Shown in pieces: positions 1 to 7,404 of a stretch of 8,069 nucleotides of DNA. Position numbers and translations under genes: made by a program. A model generated the notes under the pieces. The model saw only the letters and a list, made by a program, of their open reading frames with translations. It did no database searches and was not told where the DNA came from. Origin of the DNA: Bacteroidota bacterium (lineage in GTDB: Bacteria > Bacteroidota > Bacteroidia > B-17B0 > Aurantibacillaceae); contig JANYGR010000456.1 of assembly GCA_025359355.1 (NCBI GenBank), positions 1 through 8,069 of the forward strand. Reading direction: 5' to 3'. Positions within the stretch are counted from its first letter, which is position 1. Every line of letters starts with the position of its first letter.

Positions 1-802
1 CATCGGCACAAGCAAAATGATTTGTACTTGTATAAAAATGTTTATAGATCCGTTTCTTATCTACCAACCAATTACCATCGCCTACTGGCTTATAAATAGA
101 AGGATTGGATTTCATTTTAAAATATAAATTCCAATAAAATAAGGGCGGAATATGATCTGTTGTAGTAGGAATTTCAGTAAACAAACCCTCTGTATTTTCT
201 ATGCAAGGATCGTTATCAAAGTGCCATTCATCTTTAGCTGGTGCAGAAGTAAAATCATAGCTATGAGCATTAGAATTATGAAAACCATTATGGTAAATGG
301 TGCTATCCACAAAAATAGAATTTTTTACCAATGCCTTTTTAATTGGCTCAAAAGGTTGTATGCACCAACCGCCTGCACGATAAGATTTACAAGCTGTTTG
401 AGTAATATCAATAATAGCTTGATGATATTTTGTAACGATATGATCGATTTCGGAATCCGTAAAATCTGCTAATTTGTATCGCATAGTATTTATACTCCAA
501 GTAGTGTCTTTAAAAAAAGAATCTTCCCAATGTGGATGAATATGAAGTGCAATTTCATGTCCATCTGCTTTCAATTCTATTAATTGGCGAGCTATTCGAT
601 CATAATCAGATTTACATTGAGCAATATGGTAATGATTTTTAAGTTGCCATAAATATCCTGCATCTACAAAAAAAATAAAAGGCACTTGGTGTTTTTTTGA
701 CAAATCCATTAATCGTTGAGTCGGCTTTAATATACAATTATCAATGCTTCCAGAAGAAGTACCGAAAAATAATTCGTAATCAAAGCTTAAATGAATTTGC
801 AT
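1..802 (-). CDS. Polysaccharide deacetylase-like protein (CE4-type fold), C-terminus cut by the window edge
   Basis: The frame opens with ATG at 802 and stays open to base 1, giving 267 visible codons; the end lies outside the window. The N-terminus reads MQIHLSFDYELFFG, which matches the first strand and motif of NodB/CE4-like deacetylases. The usual TFDDG is replaced by SFDYE (residues 6-10). Residues 82-92 (HEIALHIHPHW) fit the H-x3-H metal-binding motif (H87, H91), and YRAGGW (141-146) fits the third conserved motif with its arginine. No signal peptide or membrane segment is seen at the start, so a cytoplasmic protein is likely. It begins 3 bases after the stop of the acyltransferase gene and is probably cotranscribed with it. 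By family it would hydrolyse an N- or O-acetyl group from a sugar or glycan intermediate. The substrate is unknown, and the altered first motif leaves activity to be shown. The family call is fairly secure and the reaction is inferred. Confidence 0.82.
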   Translation of the reverse strand, partial: MQIHLSFDYELFFGTSSGSIDNCILKPTQRLMDLSKKHQVPFIFFVDAGYLWQLKNHYHIAQCKSDYDRIARQLIELKADGHEIALHIHPHWEDSFFKDTTWSINTMRYKLADFTDSEIDHIVTKYHQAIIDITQTACKSYRAGGWCIQPFEPIKKALVKNSIFVDSTIYHNGFHNSNAHSYDFTSAPAKDEWHFDNDPCIENTEGLFTEIPTTTDHIPPLFYWNLYFKMKSNPSIYKPVGDGNWLVDKKRIYKHFYTSTNHFACAD

Positions 803-805
803 AGT

Positions 806-1699
806 TTAAATTTTTCCGTGTGGTGTATAAAGTGTAATTCCTTTTAATTTATAATTTTCAATCATCCAGTTATGTAATTTATCAGCTTCTATACAATAAC
901 AATTTGCCAATCCAATTTTAAACGATGTCATAAATCCAGCGTCTGTAAAGGATTTTATAAAATCATTGCATTTTCTTTTTTTAGAAAAAACTGGGTTATG
1001 AACTTTTGTTTTCATAGTCATCGATGTTCCGTTCTCATCAATCAATTGAGTATCGAATTGTGTTTGATGATAAACTGGATATATAAAATCAGGAACTGCA
1101 TCCTCTAATGTGTGAAAATTAGTCAAGCTATTCAAATCAACTCCTAATAAAATAATTTTCCCTTTTAGTTCGCATAACCTATAAAATGGACTATTTTGGT
1201 TATAAGGCGTTAATTGATTAACATGATTTTTAGTTATATAATCTGCGTGTTTACCCAGTGCACAAACAGAATCCGTAGGATGTAAACTTCGCTTTACATG
1301 TATCATCTTTCTAAAAACCTCTGTAATGATGCCCATTTTGGAAGGAGTATTCAATGCATCAAAAACAGGATTCGTCATTAAATAATCATAATTAAACCCA
1401 ACGGCTGGAAAAGCTGGCATTACTAATGTTCCATCGTTACCAATAACTTTTAATAGAGCGTCAATAACCGTTTGTGCTCCACCTTCTACGTAACCTAGTT
1501 TGCTAAGACTAGAATGTAACATAACCACTTCTCCATTTTTTAAACCAATTAATTTTAATTGTTCTATAATTTGACTTTGAGTAACAGTATGATTAGTGCT
1601 GGCAAGCGTTTCGCGTTGTTTTTGGTTGCGTCTTTTTTTTTGATTTTTATAAAAATCAATGAGTTGTTGTGGTAATATGTTTCGGATAAACTGGCGCAC
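806..1699 (-). CDS. AAC(3)/antibiotic_NAT-family N-acyltransferase, probably acting on a sugar
   Basis: This 297-residue protein resembles the aminoglycoside 3-N-acetyltransferase fold family, which moves an acyl group from acyl-CoA to an amine. Visible family features are VVMLHSSLSKLG (58-69), GNDGTLVMPAF (87-97), the TPSKMGIITEVFR segment (118-130), and RSLHPTDSVCALG (137-149), which carries the conserved histidine (H140). The LTNFHTLED stretch (192-200) is where the family has a second conserved His/acidic region. The core begins near residue 40; a basic, Lys/Arg/Gln-rich leader of about 38 residues precedes it. The start is GTG at 1699. Upstream in frame there is only a stop (TAG at 1726-1724) and no ATG, and the next in-frame methionine (M60) would delete the first conserved motif. 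Setting inside a glycosyltransferase operon argues for N-acylation of an amino sugar in a surface glycan rather than drug resistance. It sits 27 bases after the GT4 gene and 3 bases before the deacetylase gene. Confidence 0.87.
   Translation of the reverse strand: MRQFIRNILPQQLIDFYKNQKKRRNQKQRETLASTNHTVTQSQIIEQLKLIGLKNGEVVMLHSSLSKLGYVEGGAQTVIDALLKVIGNDGTLVMPAFPAVGFNYDYLMTNPVFDALNTPSKMGIITEVFRKMIHVKRSLHPTDSVCALGKHADYITKNHVNQLTPYNQNSPFYRLCELKGKIILLGVDLNSLTNFHTLEDAVPDFIYPVYHQTQFDTQLIDENGTSMTMKTKVHNPVFSKKRKCNDFIKSFTDAGFMTSFKIGLANCYCIEADKLHNWMIENYKLKGITLYTPHGKI
1633..1641 (-). repeat. Homopolymeric A9 tract in the 5' part of the acyltransferase gene
   Basis: Nine consecutive T on the plus strand read as A9 in the coding strand, spanning codons 20-23 (Gln-Lys-Lys-Arg). 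It is the longest mononucleotide run I noticed in the window. Gain or loss of one base would truncate the protein before its catalytic core, so it could be a slippage site. Runs of seven or eight A/T occur in several neighbouring genes, so base composition alone may explain it. The tract is certain; a role in phase variation is speculative. Confidence 0.5.
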
Positions 1700-1726
1700 T
1701 AGTAATTTATAAACGATATATAACTA

Positions 1727-2800
1727 TCAATTCTTGTTTAGCGATTCGTAAATTTTATTCATTTTAGCCATATTAATTTGCCAAGTTCCTTTCTCTGCAA
1801 TTAATTTATCGCTCTCAAGCATTGCTTTATCAATAATCAAATTATAATTTTTGTAAACATCAAGTAAGCACTCTGCTAATCCATCAATATCATTAATTGC
1901 TACAAATCGTCCATTTACATGATCTGTAATCCATTGTTTATTTGCGAGAATATCAGTAGCCACAGGGTATGTACCGCAGGCCATTGCTTCTATTAAAGAT
2001 AAACTATTTCCATCCGATAATGAAACCGTAACAAATACATGAGCCTGACTTAAAATTGAAACCACTTCGCTTTGAGGTACCTTACCATAAAATCTTACGA
2101 CATCATCAATTTGTAACTCTTTGGTTAATTGAATGAGGTTCTCTTTTAATGATCCATCACCAATAATGTTTACTTTCAAATGAGGGATTTTTCCTTTGAT
2201 AAGAGCAATTGAACGAAGGAAATGTGAAATATTATATACTGGTTCAAAATTCCTCGTACTACAAATTACAAAATCAGTTGTTGATATAGAGCGATTATTT
2301 TTATTAAAAATATCAGTATTAATACCAAACATGATATCTTTTATTTTTTCATTTTTACTACCAAGCTCCAACATGCTTTCTTTCATGTGAGGCGCCATAG
2401 ATGTAATTATATCAGCCGATTTAAAAACATATTTTAAAATAAATCTATAAATAGATGATTGTTTAGGACTAATTAATACGTCTGATCCTAACGGCGTAAC
2501 AATATATGGATGAAAACCAGATAGTGCTCCTAATAAGCCATAACTAGTAGCATATAGAGCATGAAGAGCTTGGGGATTTATAGCCTTTATTATTTGTTTA
2601 ACTTTTAAATACTTTAAAACAACTTTCCAATTTCCTCCAGATACATCAATATCAACTCCATCTACATAATGAACCTGTATATTTAAAATTTTGACATTTT
2701 TAAACGTAATCAAATGAACTTCGTGTCCAAACTCATGAAACTGTTGGCACCACCTAACTGTGTGAATACTTTCGCCATCTGCCAATAAACAAATTCTCAT
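1727..2800 (-). CDS. GT4-family (GT-B fold) glycosyltransferase
   Basis: This 357-residue, full-length glycosyltransferase belongs to the family that moves a sugar from a nucleotide donor to a glycan acceptor with retention of configuration. The N-terminal Rossmann domain begins MRICLLADGESIHTVRW and contains TPLGSDVL (102-109). The C-terminal donor-binding domain starts around residue 175 with STRNFEPVYN (181-190) and has NIIGDGSLKE (211-220), FYGKVPQSEV (237-246) and LSDGNSLSLIEAMACGTYPV (261-280). The usual E-x7-E donor motif appears as D263-x7-E271, a conservative change seen in part of GT4. There is no signal peptide, so it should be cytosolic or peripheral at the inner membrane. ATG at 2800 lies 7 bases after the stop of the preceding GT2 gene. 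Donor sugar and linkage cannot be told from the sequence. Confidence 0.93.
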   Translation of the reverse strand: MRICLLADGESIHTVRWCQQFHEFGHEVHLITFKNVKILNIQVHYVDGVDIDVSGGNWKVVLKYLKVKQIIKAINPQALHALYATSYGLLGALSGFHPYIVTPLGSDVLISPKQSSIYRFILKYVFKSADIITSMAPHMKESMLELGSKNEKIKDIMFGINTDIFNKNNRSISTTDFVICSTRNFEPVYNISHFLRSIALIKGKIPHLKVNIIGDGSLKENLIQLTKELQIDDVVRFYGKVPQSEVVSILSQAHVFVTVSLSDGNSLSLIEAMACGTYPVATDILANKQWITDHVNGRFVAINDIDGLAECLLDVYKNYNLIIDKAMLESDKLIAEKGTWQINMAKMNKIYESLNKN

Positions 2801-2807
2801 ATAAAGT

Positions 2808-3839
2808 CTATTTTCGTTTCCATGATTTATATAAAACCTTATATAAATGAAGTCTTATCTTCAATTTTATTTTTAATGATGTTCTTAATTGAGACTTATA
2901 AAAATAGCTAATTCCTTTTACTGAACCAAGATAATTTACACATACTCTTAACCATCTTTCATAAACAATGGCATTAAAGTGGCTAGTATTCGAATTCCTT
3001 TTAGCATAAGCATTTACAAGCTTTTGCAACCAAGGCTCTACTTGACTAAATTCTGATTCATTAGTGGGGCTTAATCCATCGGCAATCAAATTATGAATAT
3101 GCATTTCGGAAACAGTATATTGAAGAGATAATTCTTCTAATGATACACTTCTAATTTTAGTAACGGTATTCAGTCTTTCCTTTGCTTTAGCGGGATTACC
3201 GGTAATTTGATTGGCATGCATCCGATAATAAATTAAACTTTCCTTCAAATTTCTGAGTTGAGAGACTTTAGAAAGTTGTAACCAAAAATGATAGTCTTCA
3301 GAATATAAATAACCAGTTTCATATTTAATATGATACGTCTCTAAAACTTGTTTTCGTATAATAGTTGTTGGATGAGCCAAAGGACAATTAAAAATCAAGA
3401 ATGCATTTATTTCTTCAGTACTCATGGGCAAATCAATTTCAAAATGCTTATCATCTTTTAACTGATAATAATGGCTACCGCTGGCGCCCACATTTAAGTT
3501 AGCATCCATAAAATTGACCTGAACTTCAATTCTATTAGGCAAACAGATATCATCACTATCCATACGGATTATATAATCTGATTGAATAAGGGTAATTCCT
3601 TTATTCAGAGAATTAATTAATCCTAAATTTTGATCATTATTAATTAATTTAATTCGAGAGTCTTTATAAGATTGAACAATAGCAAGAGAATTATCTATTG
3701 ATCCATCATTAATAATTAATAATTCAAAATCGGTATATGTTTGATTTAGAACAGAATCAATTGCTTCTTTAAGGTACTGTTCGCCATTAAAAACAGACAT
3801 TAATACCGTAACTCGTTTATGGTTTATAGTTGAATCCAT
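2808..3839 (-). CDS. GT2-family glycosyltransferase
   Basis: This 343-residue GT-A enzyme has an N-terminal GT2 domain of about 210 residues. VTVLMSVFNGEQYL (10-23) is the nucleotide-binding strand, IINDGSIDNS (42-51) the first acidic motif, and RMDSDDICLP (92-101) the metal-binding DxD-type motif (D94-S-D96-D97). An SEDYHFW segment further on matches the acidic catalytic-base region of the family. The last roughly 110 residues are a helical, basic tail (ending KVLYKSWKRK) that may contact membrane or acceptor; no clear membrane span is seen. It should transfer one sugar with inversion during assembly of a lipid-linked glycan. ATG at 3839 lies inside the end of the fucosyltransferase gene, with a 16-base overlap in another frame, suggesting coupled translation. 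Donor and acceptor are unknown. Confidence 0.94.
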   Translation of the reverse strand: MDSTINHKRVTVLMSVFNGEQYLKEAIDSVLNQTYTDFELLIINDGSIDNSLAIVQSYKDSRIKLINNDQNLGLINSLNKGITLIQSDYIIRMDSDDICLPNRIEVQVNFMDANLNVGASGSHYYQLKDDKHFEIDLPMSTEEINAFLIFNCPLAHPTTIIRKQVLETYHIKYETGYLYSEDYHFWLQLSKVSQLRNLKESLIYYRMHANQITGNPAKAKERLNTVTKIRSVSLEELSLQYTVSEMHIHNLIADGLSPTNESEFSQVEPWLQKLVNAYAKRNSNTSHFNAIVYERWLRVCVNYLGSVKGISYFYKSQLRTSLKIKLKIRLHLYKVLYKSWKRK

Positions 3840-4711
3840 TCTTTAGGTAATAAGTCTTTACTATTTTTAGATTTAATTTTAAACCATTTTTTTGGCGCTA
3901 CTACAATTTTATGAGCGTTAGCATTTAACCATGCACCCCACCAACTAAACGAACTATTAGCAATGATATTGTGTTTACATAAACTCATTAAATACATATC
4001 CTCATAACTATGATTACCAGTATTATGCATTATGTAAATTGTTTTGTAATTTGTTTTAACGTTCTTTTCAAACCATGTTGGTTCATCAGAAAACACGTAA
4101 AGCACAGGCTCCTCAAGCTTATCACAAATATACGAAATGGCAGATGTATAATACTCAGGCGTGCATGTTTCGTAATAATCGTTATTACTTTTTATTGAAA
4201 TATAATCACCTCGTCTAATATGTATGCTTACTGATTGTGTTGTTTTTATTTCAACTTCAAGTTCAGACGTTTTTTCATGTAATTTATTTTTTGGTTTTAA
4301 CTCTTTCAATAAAAGCTCTCTAATTGATGAGAAATATTTTTCAGATTGCCAATACCCATCAATATAAGCGTTTTCAGGTGTTTTTAATGCCTTATTAAAA
4401 AAATGAAAAAAAGGTTCTTTGATATATAAATTATTAAAACGAATAGGTAAATACAACAATGCTAAATCCTTTATTTTTTGAATTTTACTTTTTTTAAATT
4501 TTTCGACATCACTCACTGATGCAATAGTTGCATGAATCGAAAATAAATCCAATTGAAATGTTCTTATTGTAAATTCTCCTTTTATTGATTTATCTTCTAA
4601 AGCAGTCGTATCTAATTTTAACTCTGTATTATTTTTAATAGATAAATATCTTCCAAAAGCATACTGAAACAGTTGATTACCTAGTCCTCCGTATATTTTT
4701 GAAATAATCAT
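3824..4711 (-). CDS. GT11-family alpha-1,2-fucosyltransferase-like enzyme
   Basis: The 295-residue length is typical of bacterial GT11 enzymes, which transfer L-fucose from GDP-fucose, usually to O2 of galactose. The sequence opens with IYGGLGNQLFQYAFG (6-20), the family's N-terminal motif. The GDP-fucose-binding motif SIHIRRGDY is at 162-170 (HxRRGDY, 164-170). It is followed by YVFSDE (205-210) and the C-terminal block from DMYLMSLCKHNIIANSS (238-254) into FSWWGAWL (255-262). DGYWQSEKYF (118-127) is also typical. All hallmark motifs are intact, so it is probably active. ATG at 4711 overlaps the preceding GT2 stop by 4 bases (ATGA). It implies a fucose or closely related 6-deoxyhexose in the product, though GDP-fucose synthesis genes are not in the window. 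The exact acceptor and linkage are inferred only from the family. Confidence 0.95.
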   Translation of the reverse strand: MIISKIYGGLGNQLFQYAFGRYLSIKNNTELKLDTTALEDKSIKGEFTIRTFQLDLFSIHATIASVSDVEKFKKSKIQKIKDLALLYLPIRFNNLYIKEPFFHFFNKALKTPENAYIDGYWQSEKYFSSIRELLLKELKPKNKLHEKTSELEVEIKTTQSVSIHIRRGDYISIKSNNDYYETCTPEYYTSAISYICDKLEEPVLYVFSDEPTWFEKNVKTNYKTIYIMHNTGNHSYEDMYLMSLCKHNIIANSSFSWWGAWLNANAHKIVVAPKKWFKIKSKNSKDLLPKEWIQL

Positions 4712-5655
4712 TTTAGCTTTGTTTGCAAGGTAAATATAATATCTTTAACCGAAGATTTTTTGGTCCAATACAGCACTTTTTTTAAAAATGGAAACTGATT
4801 TTTTTTATCAAATACCTTTTCAAAAAAATTAGTACGTTCATTATTTATAGTAATAATTTTATTTAATTCTTGTAATGAATTAACATTAAACTTATTAAAT
4901 AGAATTTGAAAAAACAAAGAGTACTTTTTTAAGTTGAGATGTTGATTGAATATTTTAAAAAATACAACAACGTGTTCGCGAATCTGCAAATCCCTTTCTG
5001 TTATTACTTCCTGAGTCGTTTGTCCTTCTGCCCCATGAATAGTGCAAATTAAGGGTTTTGACGAATAAACAATGTTATTATTTTGTTTAATAATTTTCAT
5101 ATACCAATCCACATCAACTAACCACTTTAATTGCTCGTCAAATAATATATTCAACTTATTTCTAATAATAGTTGCACTAGGTGCCCCTATTACATTAGTA
5201 AAAAATAAAGACTCTGGATCATTTTTAATACGATTGAATTGCTTATCAGAGCAATGATGATACTTAATCATATTCAATTGCAATAAATCGATTTTAGTTG
5301 CCGAAAAACCAAATGATGCTTGAGGGTTAGAGTCTAATAAAGTAACAAATTGATCTAAACTATCTGGATTAGTAAAATAATCATCATGATGTATGATTTT
5401 AATATACTCCCCTTTCGCCTGTTTTAAAGCATAATTCCAATTAACTGGCGAACCAAGTGAGGGAGAATGTCGTATATAGTTTAATTGAGTTCCAAAATTG
5501 AATTCATTTAAAACCGCTTCAATAGATGCATCGGGAGTATCATCAGATATTATAATTTCATAATCCTTAAATGTTTGTTCCGCTATTGATCCCAGTACTT
5601 TTTTTAATAAAGTAGCTTGCTTATATGTTGGGATACAGATGGAAACTTTAGTCAT
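4708..5655 (-). CDS. GT2-family glycosyltransferase with HHDD metal motif
   Basis: This 315-residue GT2 enzyme has VSICIPTYKQATLL (4-17) as its nucleotide-binding strand and IIISDDTPDAS (34-44) as the first acidic motif. HSPSLGSPVNWNYALKQAKG (63-82) follows, and then IKIIHHDDYF (85-94), where the metal site reads H-H-D-D instead of D-x-D-D. A VDVDWYMK segment (after KWL) fits the catalytic-base region, where GT2 enzymes usually have ED or DYD. The C-terminal third is lysine- and phenylalanine-rich with no obvious membrane span. ATG at 5655 overlaps the preceding gene by 8 bases, and its own TGA overlaps the GT11 start by 4 bases. The HHDD form is common in a GT2 subgroup, so loss of function is not implied. 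The sugar transferred is unknown. Confidence 0.93.
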   Translation of the reverse strand: MTKVSICIPTYKQATLLKKVLGSIAEQTFKDYEIIISDDTPDASIEAVLNEFNFGTQLNYIRHSPSLGSPVNWNYALKQAKGEYIKIIHHDDYFTNPDSLDQFVTLLDSNPQASFGFSATKIDLLQLNMIKYHHCSDKQFNRIKNDPESLFFTNVIGAPSATIIRNKLNILFDEQLKWLVDVDWYMKIIKQNNNIVYSSKPLICTIHGAEGQTTQEVITERDLQIREHVVVFFKIFNQHLNLKKYSLFFQILFNKFNVNSLQELNKIITINNERTNFFEKVFDKKNQFPFLKKVLYWTKKSSVKDIIFTLQTKLK

Positions 5656-6652
5656 ATACTATTAAATTCTTTAATTTTAAAGTGCTACAAATAGCTAAAG
5701 ACACTAATTTAGAAAAACTATGTGGCTGAGACTTAAATAAACGACTATATAAATCATAACGTTTCAATTTTGTTTTACTATACACAAATTTAGCTTTTTC
5801 AACAGCAGTATTTTCATCTACTTTTAAATACTCCAGTAATTTTTCATCTATCATTCTTTGATGATAAGCAATTTTAGGCATCATAATTTTTTTGTATTTT
5901 CTGATATGGAGATCCTTGTTTATTTTTAAACAAACCATCAATCCATACACAAACATATTAAAATTATCTTTGCTATAACTATCATGAACTCTGATAAGAG
6001 GTCTCGTATTATCTGTATCATCCGCTAAAAATGTACAGTTTGATAAAGCTAATCTAGTCCACAATTCCCAATCTTCATTATAATACAAGGCTTCATCAAA
6101 TAATCCGTAGGTATCGAACACCATTTTTTTTATCAGCGGTGCGCTTATAACCATAATATTTCCTTTTAGTAGTTCAGTAATTACAACATTACCTTTTCTG
6201 CTAATAGCTTTTAATTCTGAAACAGATTTTAAATCTAAATGATCAAATAGTTGATGTGTATTTTCCGATGCAAAATATTTAGCCTTACTATAAACTATAT
6301 CCGTAGATGGGTTATGTGAGAAAATATTTAATTGAATTTCAAACTTTTGATTCTGTAATAAATCATCGGCATCCAAAAATTGAACATATTGTCCATTACA
6401 TTGTTTTAATCCCAAGTTACGAGCAACTGTAGGGCCTGCATTTTTTTGCGTGAAATATTTCACCCTTATATCAGTATCACTATATTGCTTAGCAACTTCT
6501 ATACTATTATCTGAAGAGCCATCATCAACAATTATACATTCCCAGTTTTGATAAGTTTGAGCTATTAAACTATCTATACAAGCACCTAAATATTTCCCAT
6601 AATTATAGCATGGAATAATAACTGAAATTAATGGTGCATGTTGATTTTCCAC
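5648..6652 (-). CDS. GT2-family glycosyltransferase (GTG start)
   Basis: This 334-residue enzyme has the most canonical GT2 domain in the window: ISVIIPCYNYGKYL (9-22), CIIVDDGSSDNS (39-50), KNAGPTVARNLGL (70-82) and VQFLDADDLL (90-99). The acidic catalytic-base region is NEDWELW (192-198). A C-terminal tail of about 100 basic residues follows. The first codon is GTG at 6652. In frame upstream there are only four codons (ATT TTT TTA AAA) after a TAA stop, and no in-frame ATG lies before the conserved domain, so GTG is the best start. It lies 2 bases after the stop of the preceding GT2 gene, and the end overlaps the next gene by 8 bases. The likely role is adding one sugar, with inversion, to the growing glycan. 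The donor is not identifiable. Confidence 0.93.
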   Translation of the reverse strand: MENQHAPLISVIIPCYNYGKYLGACIDSLIAQTYQNWECIIVDDGSSDNSIEVAKQYSDTDIRVKYFTQKNAGPTVARNLGLKQCNGQYVQFLDADDLLQNQKFEIQLNIFSHNPSTDIVYSKAKYFASENTHQLFDHLDLKSVSELKAISRKGNVVITELLKGNIMVISAPLIKKMVFDTYGLFDEALYYNEDWELWTRLALSNCTFLADDTDNTRPLIRVHDSYSKDNFNMFVYGLMVCLKINKDLHIRKYKKIMMPKIAYHQRMIDEKLLEYLKVDENTAVEKAKFVYSKTKLKRYDLYSRLFKSQPHSFSKLVSLAICSTLKLKNLIVYD

Positions 6653-6654
6653 TT

Positions 6655-7404
6655 TTAAAAAAATTTATTTTTTAGTCTTTCAAAAATGGACAATTTATCC
6701 GGTACAATTGTGTCAATAGCAAAATCTATAATAGATTGAGGCAAATAACTTTCAATTACTTTTTTTCGTTCTGCCTGTTCTAAGGCTTTATTACTATCTA
6801 ACGAACTTAATCCTGTTAAATTATATATAGCAATATCCACATTAACATGATAAGTGGTTACATTATTTATAACAATTACCTTAAAGAAAAAATCATAGTC
6901 TGCGACTATTTTGTAAGCTTCATTATATAATCCATATTTATCAAATAACGTTTTTTTTATAAACGATACTGGGTGCCAAAGTGTATCTATATACATTTGT
7001 TTAAAGGAAATTTTATCAGGCATTTTTCCAAAAGTTATTTTTCCATTGCCCCAATCAATTTGCATATTACCATAAATAATATCAGCTGATTGACATTGCT
7101 CAAAAACAGATTTTAAAACATCTTTATTTACTAAATAATCTCCACTATTTAAAAATAGTAAATAATTTCCATTAGCCTTTGTGATGCCTTTATTCATAGC
7201 ATTATAAATACCTGTATCTTTTTCAGAGATCCAGAAATTTATTTTACTATCATGTTTTTTTATAATATCTATGCTATTATCAGTTGAATTGCCATCAATT
7301 ACTATATATTCAAAATCTTTGTACGATTGATTAATAACTGATTGAATTGTTTTATCCAAGCCATCAGCATTATTTCGATTAATAGTTATAATTGTTAACT
7401 TCAT
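6655..7404 (-). CDS. Short GT2-family glycosyltransferase (NSGD subgroup)
   Basis: This 249-residue GT2 enzyme is little more than the catalytic domain, as in the WcaE-like subgroup. It has LTIITINRNNADGL (3-16), YIVIDGNSTDNS (33-44) and ISEKDTGIYNAMNKGI (59-74). FLNSGDY (84-90) replaces the usual DxD with N-S-G-D (N86-D89). LWHPVSFIKKTLF (142-154) and IVADYDFFFK (166-175) follow, the latter in the catalytic-base region. ATG at 7404 overlaps the TGA of the preceding gene by 4 bases (ATGA). It is clearly paralogous to that upstream gene: by hand alignment the SEKD..NSGD blocks are identical at 21 of 30 positions. The tail (about residues 190-249) is unrelated by eye. It probably adds a sugar early in repeat-unit assembly; the sugar is unknown. 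Confidence 0.92.
   Translation of the reverse strand: MKLTIITINRNNADGLDKTIQSVINQSYKDFEYIVIDGNSTDNSIDIIKKHDSKINFWISEKDTGIYNAMNKGITKANGNYLLFLNSGDYLVNKDVLKSVFEQCQSADIIYGNMQIDWGNGKITFGKMPDKISFKQMYIDTLWHPVSFIKKTLFDKYGLYNEAYKIVADYDFFFKVIVINNVTTYHVNVDIAIYNLTGLSSLDSNKALEQAERKKVIESYLPQSIIDFAIDTIVPDKLSIFERLKNKFF

Noticed and set aside
152..472. Plus-strand open frame of 106 codons
   Set aside because: It lies wholly opposite the deacetylase frame, which has clear family motifs. Its translation is rich in Cys, Ile and Arg with no recognisable domain, so it is a shadow.
1700..1726. Possible internal promoter or terminator in the largest gap (27 bases) before the acyltransferase gene
   Set aside because: The sequence is AT-rich, but it shows no hairpin with a T tract and is too short for the Bacteroidota -33/-7 promoter pair without reaching into the upstream gene.
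2196..2390. Plus-strand open frame of 64 codons
   Set aside because: It is antisense to the GT4 gene, and its translation shows no domain or context.
4010..4198. Plus-strand open frame of 62 codons
   Set aside because: It is antisense to the fucosyltransferase gene. Its hydrophobic, Cys-rich translation is what antisense reading of this composition gives.
5072..5257. Plus-strand open frame of 61 codons
   Set aside because: It is antisense to a well-supported GT2 gene, with no start context or domain.
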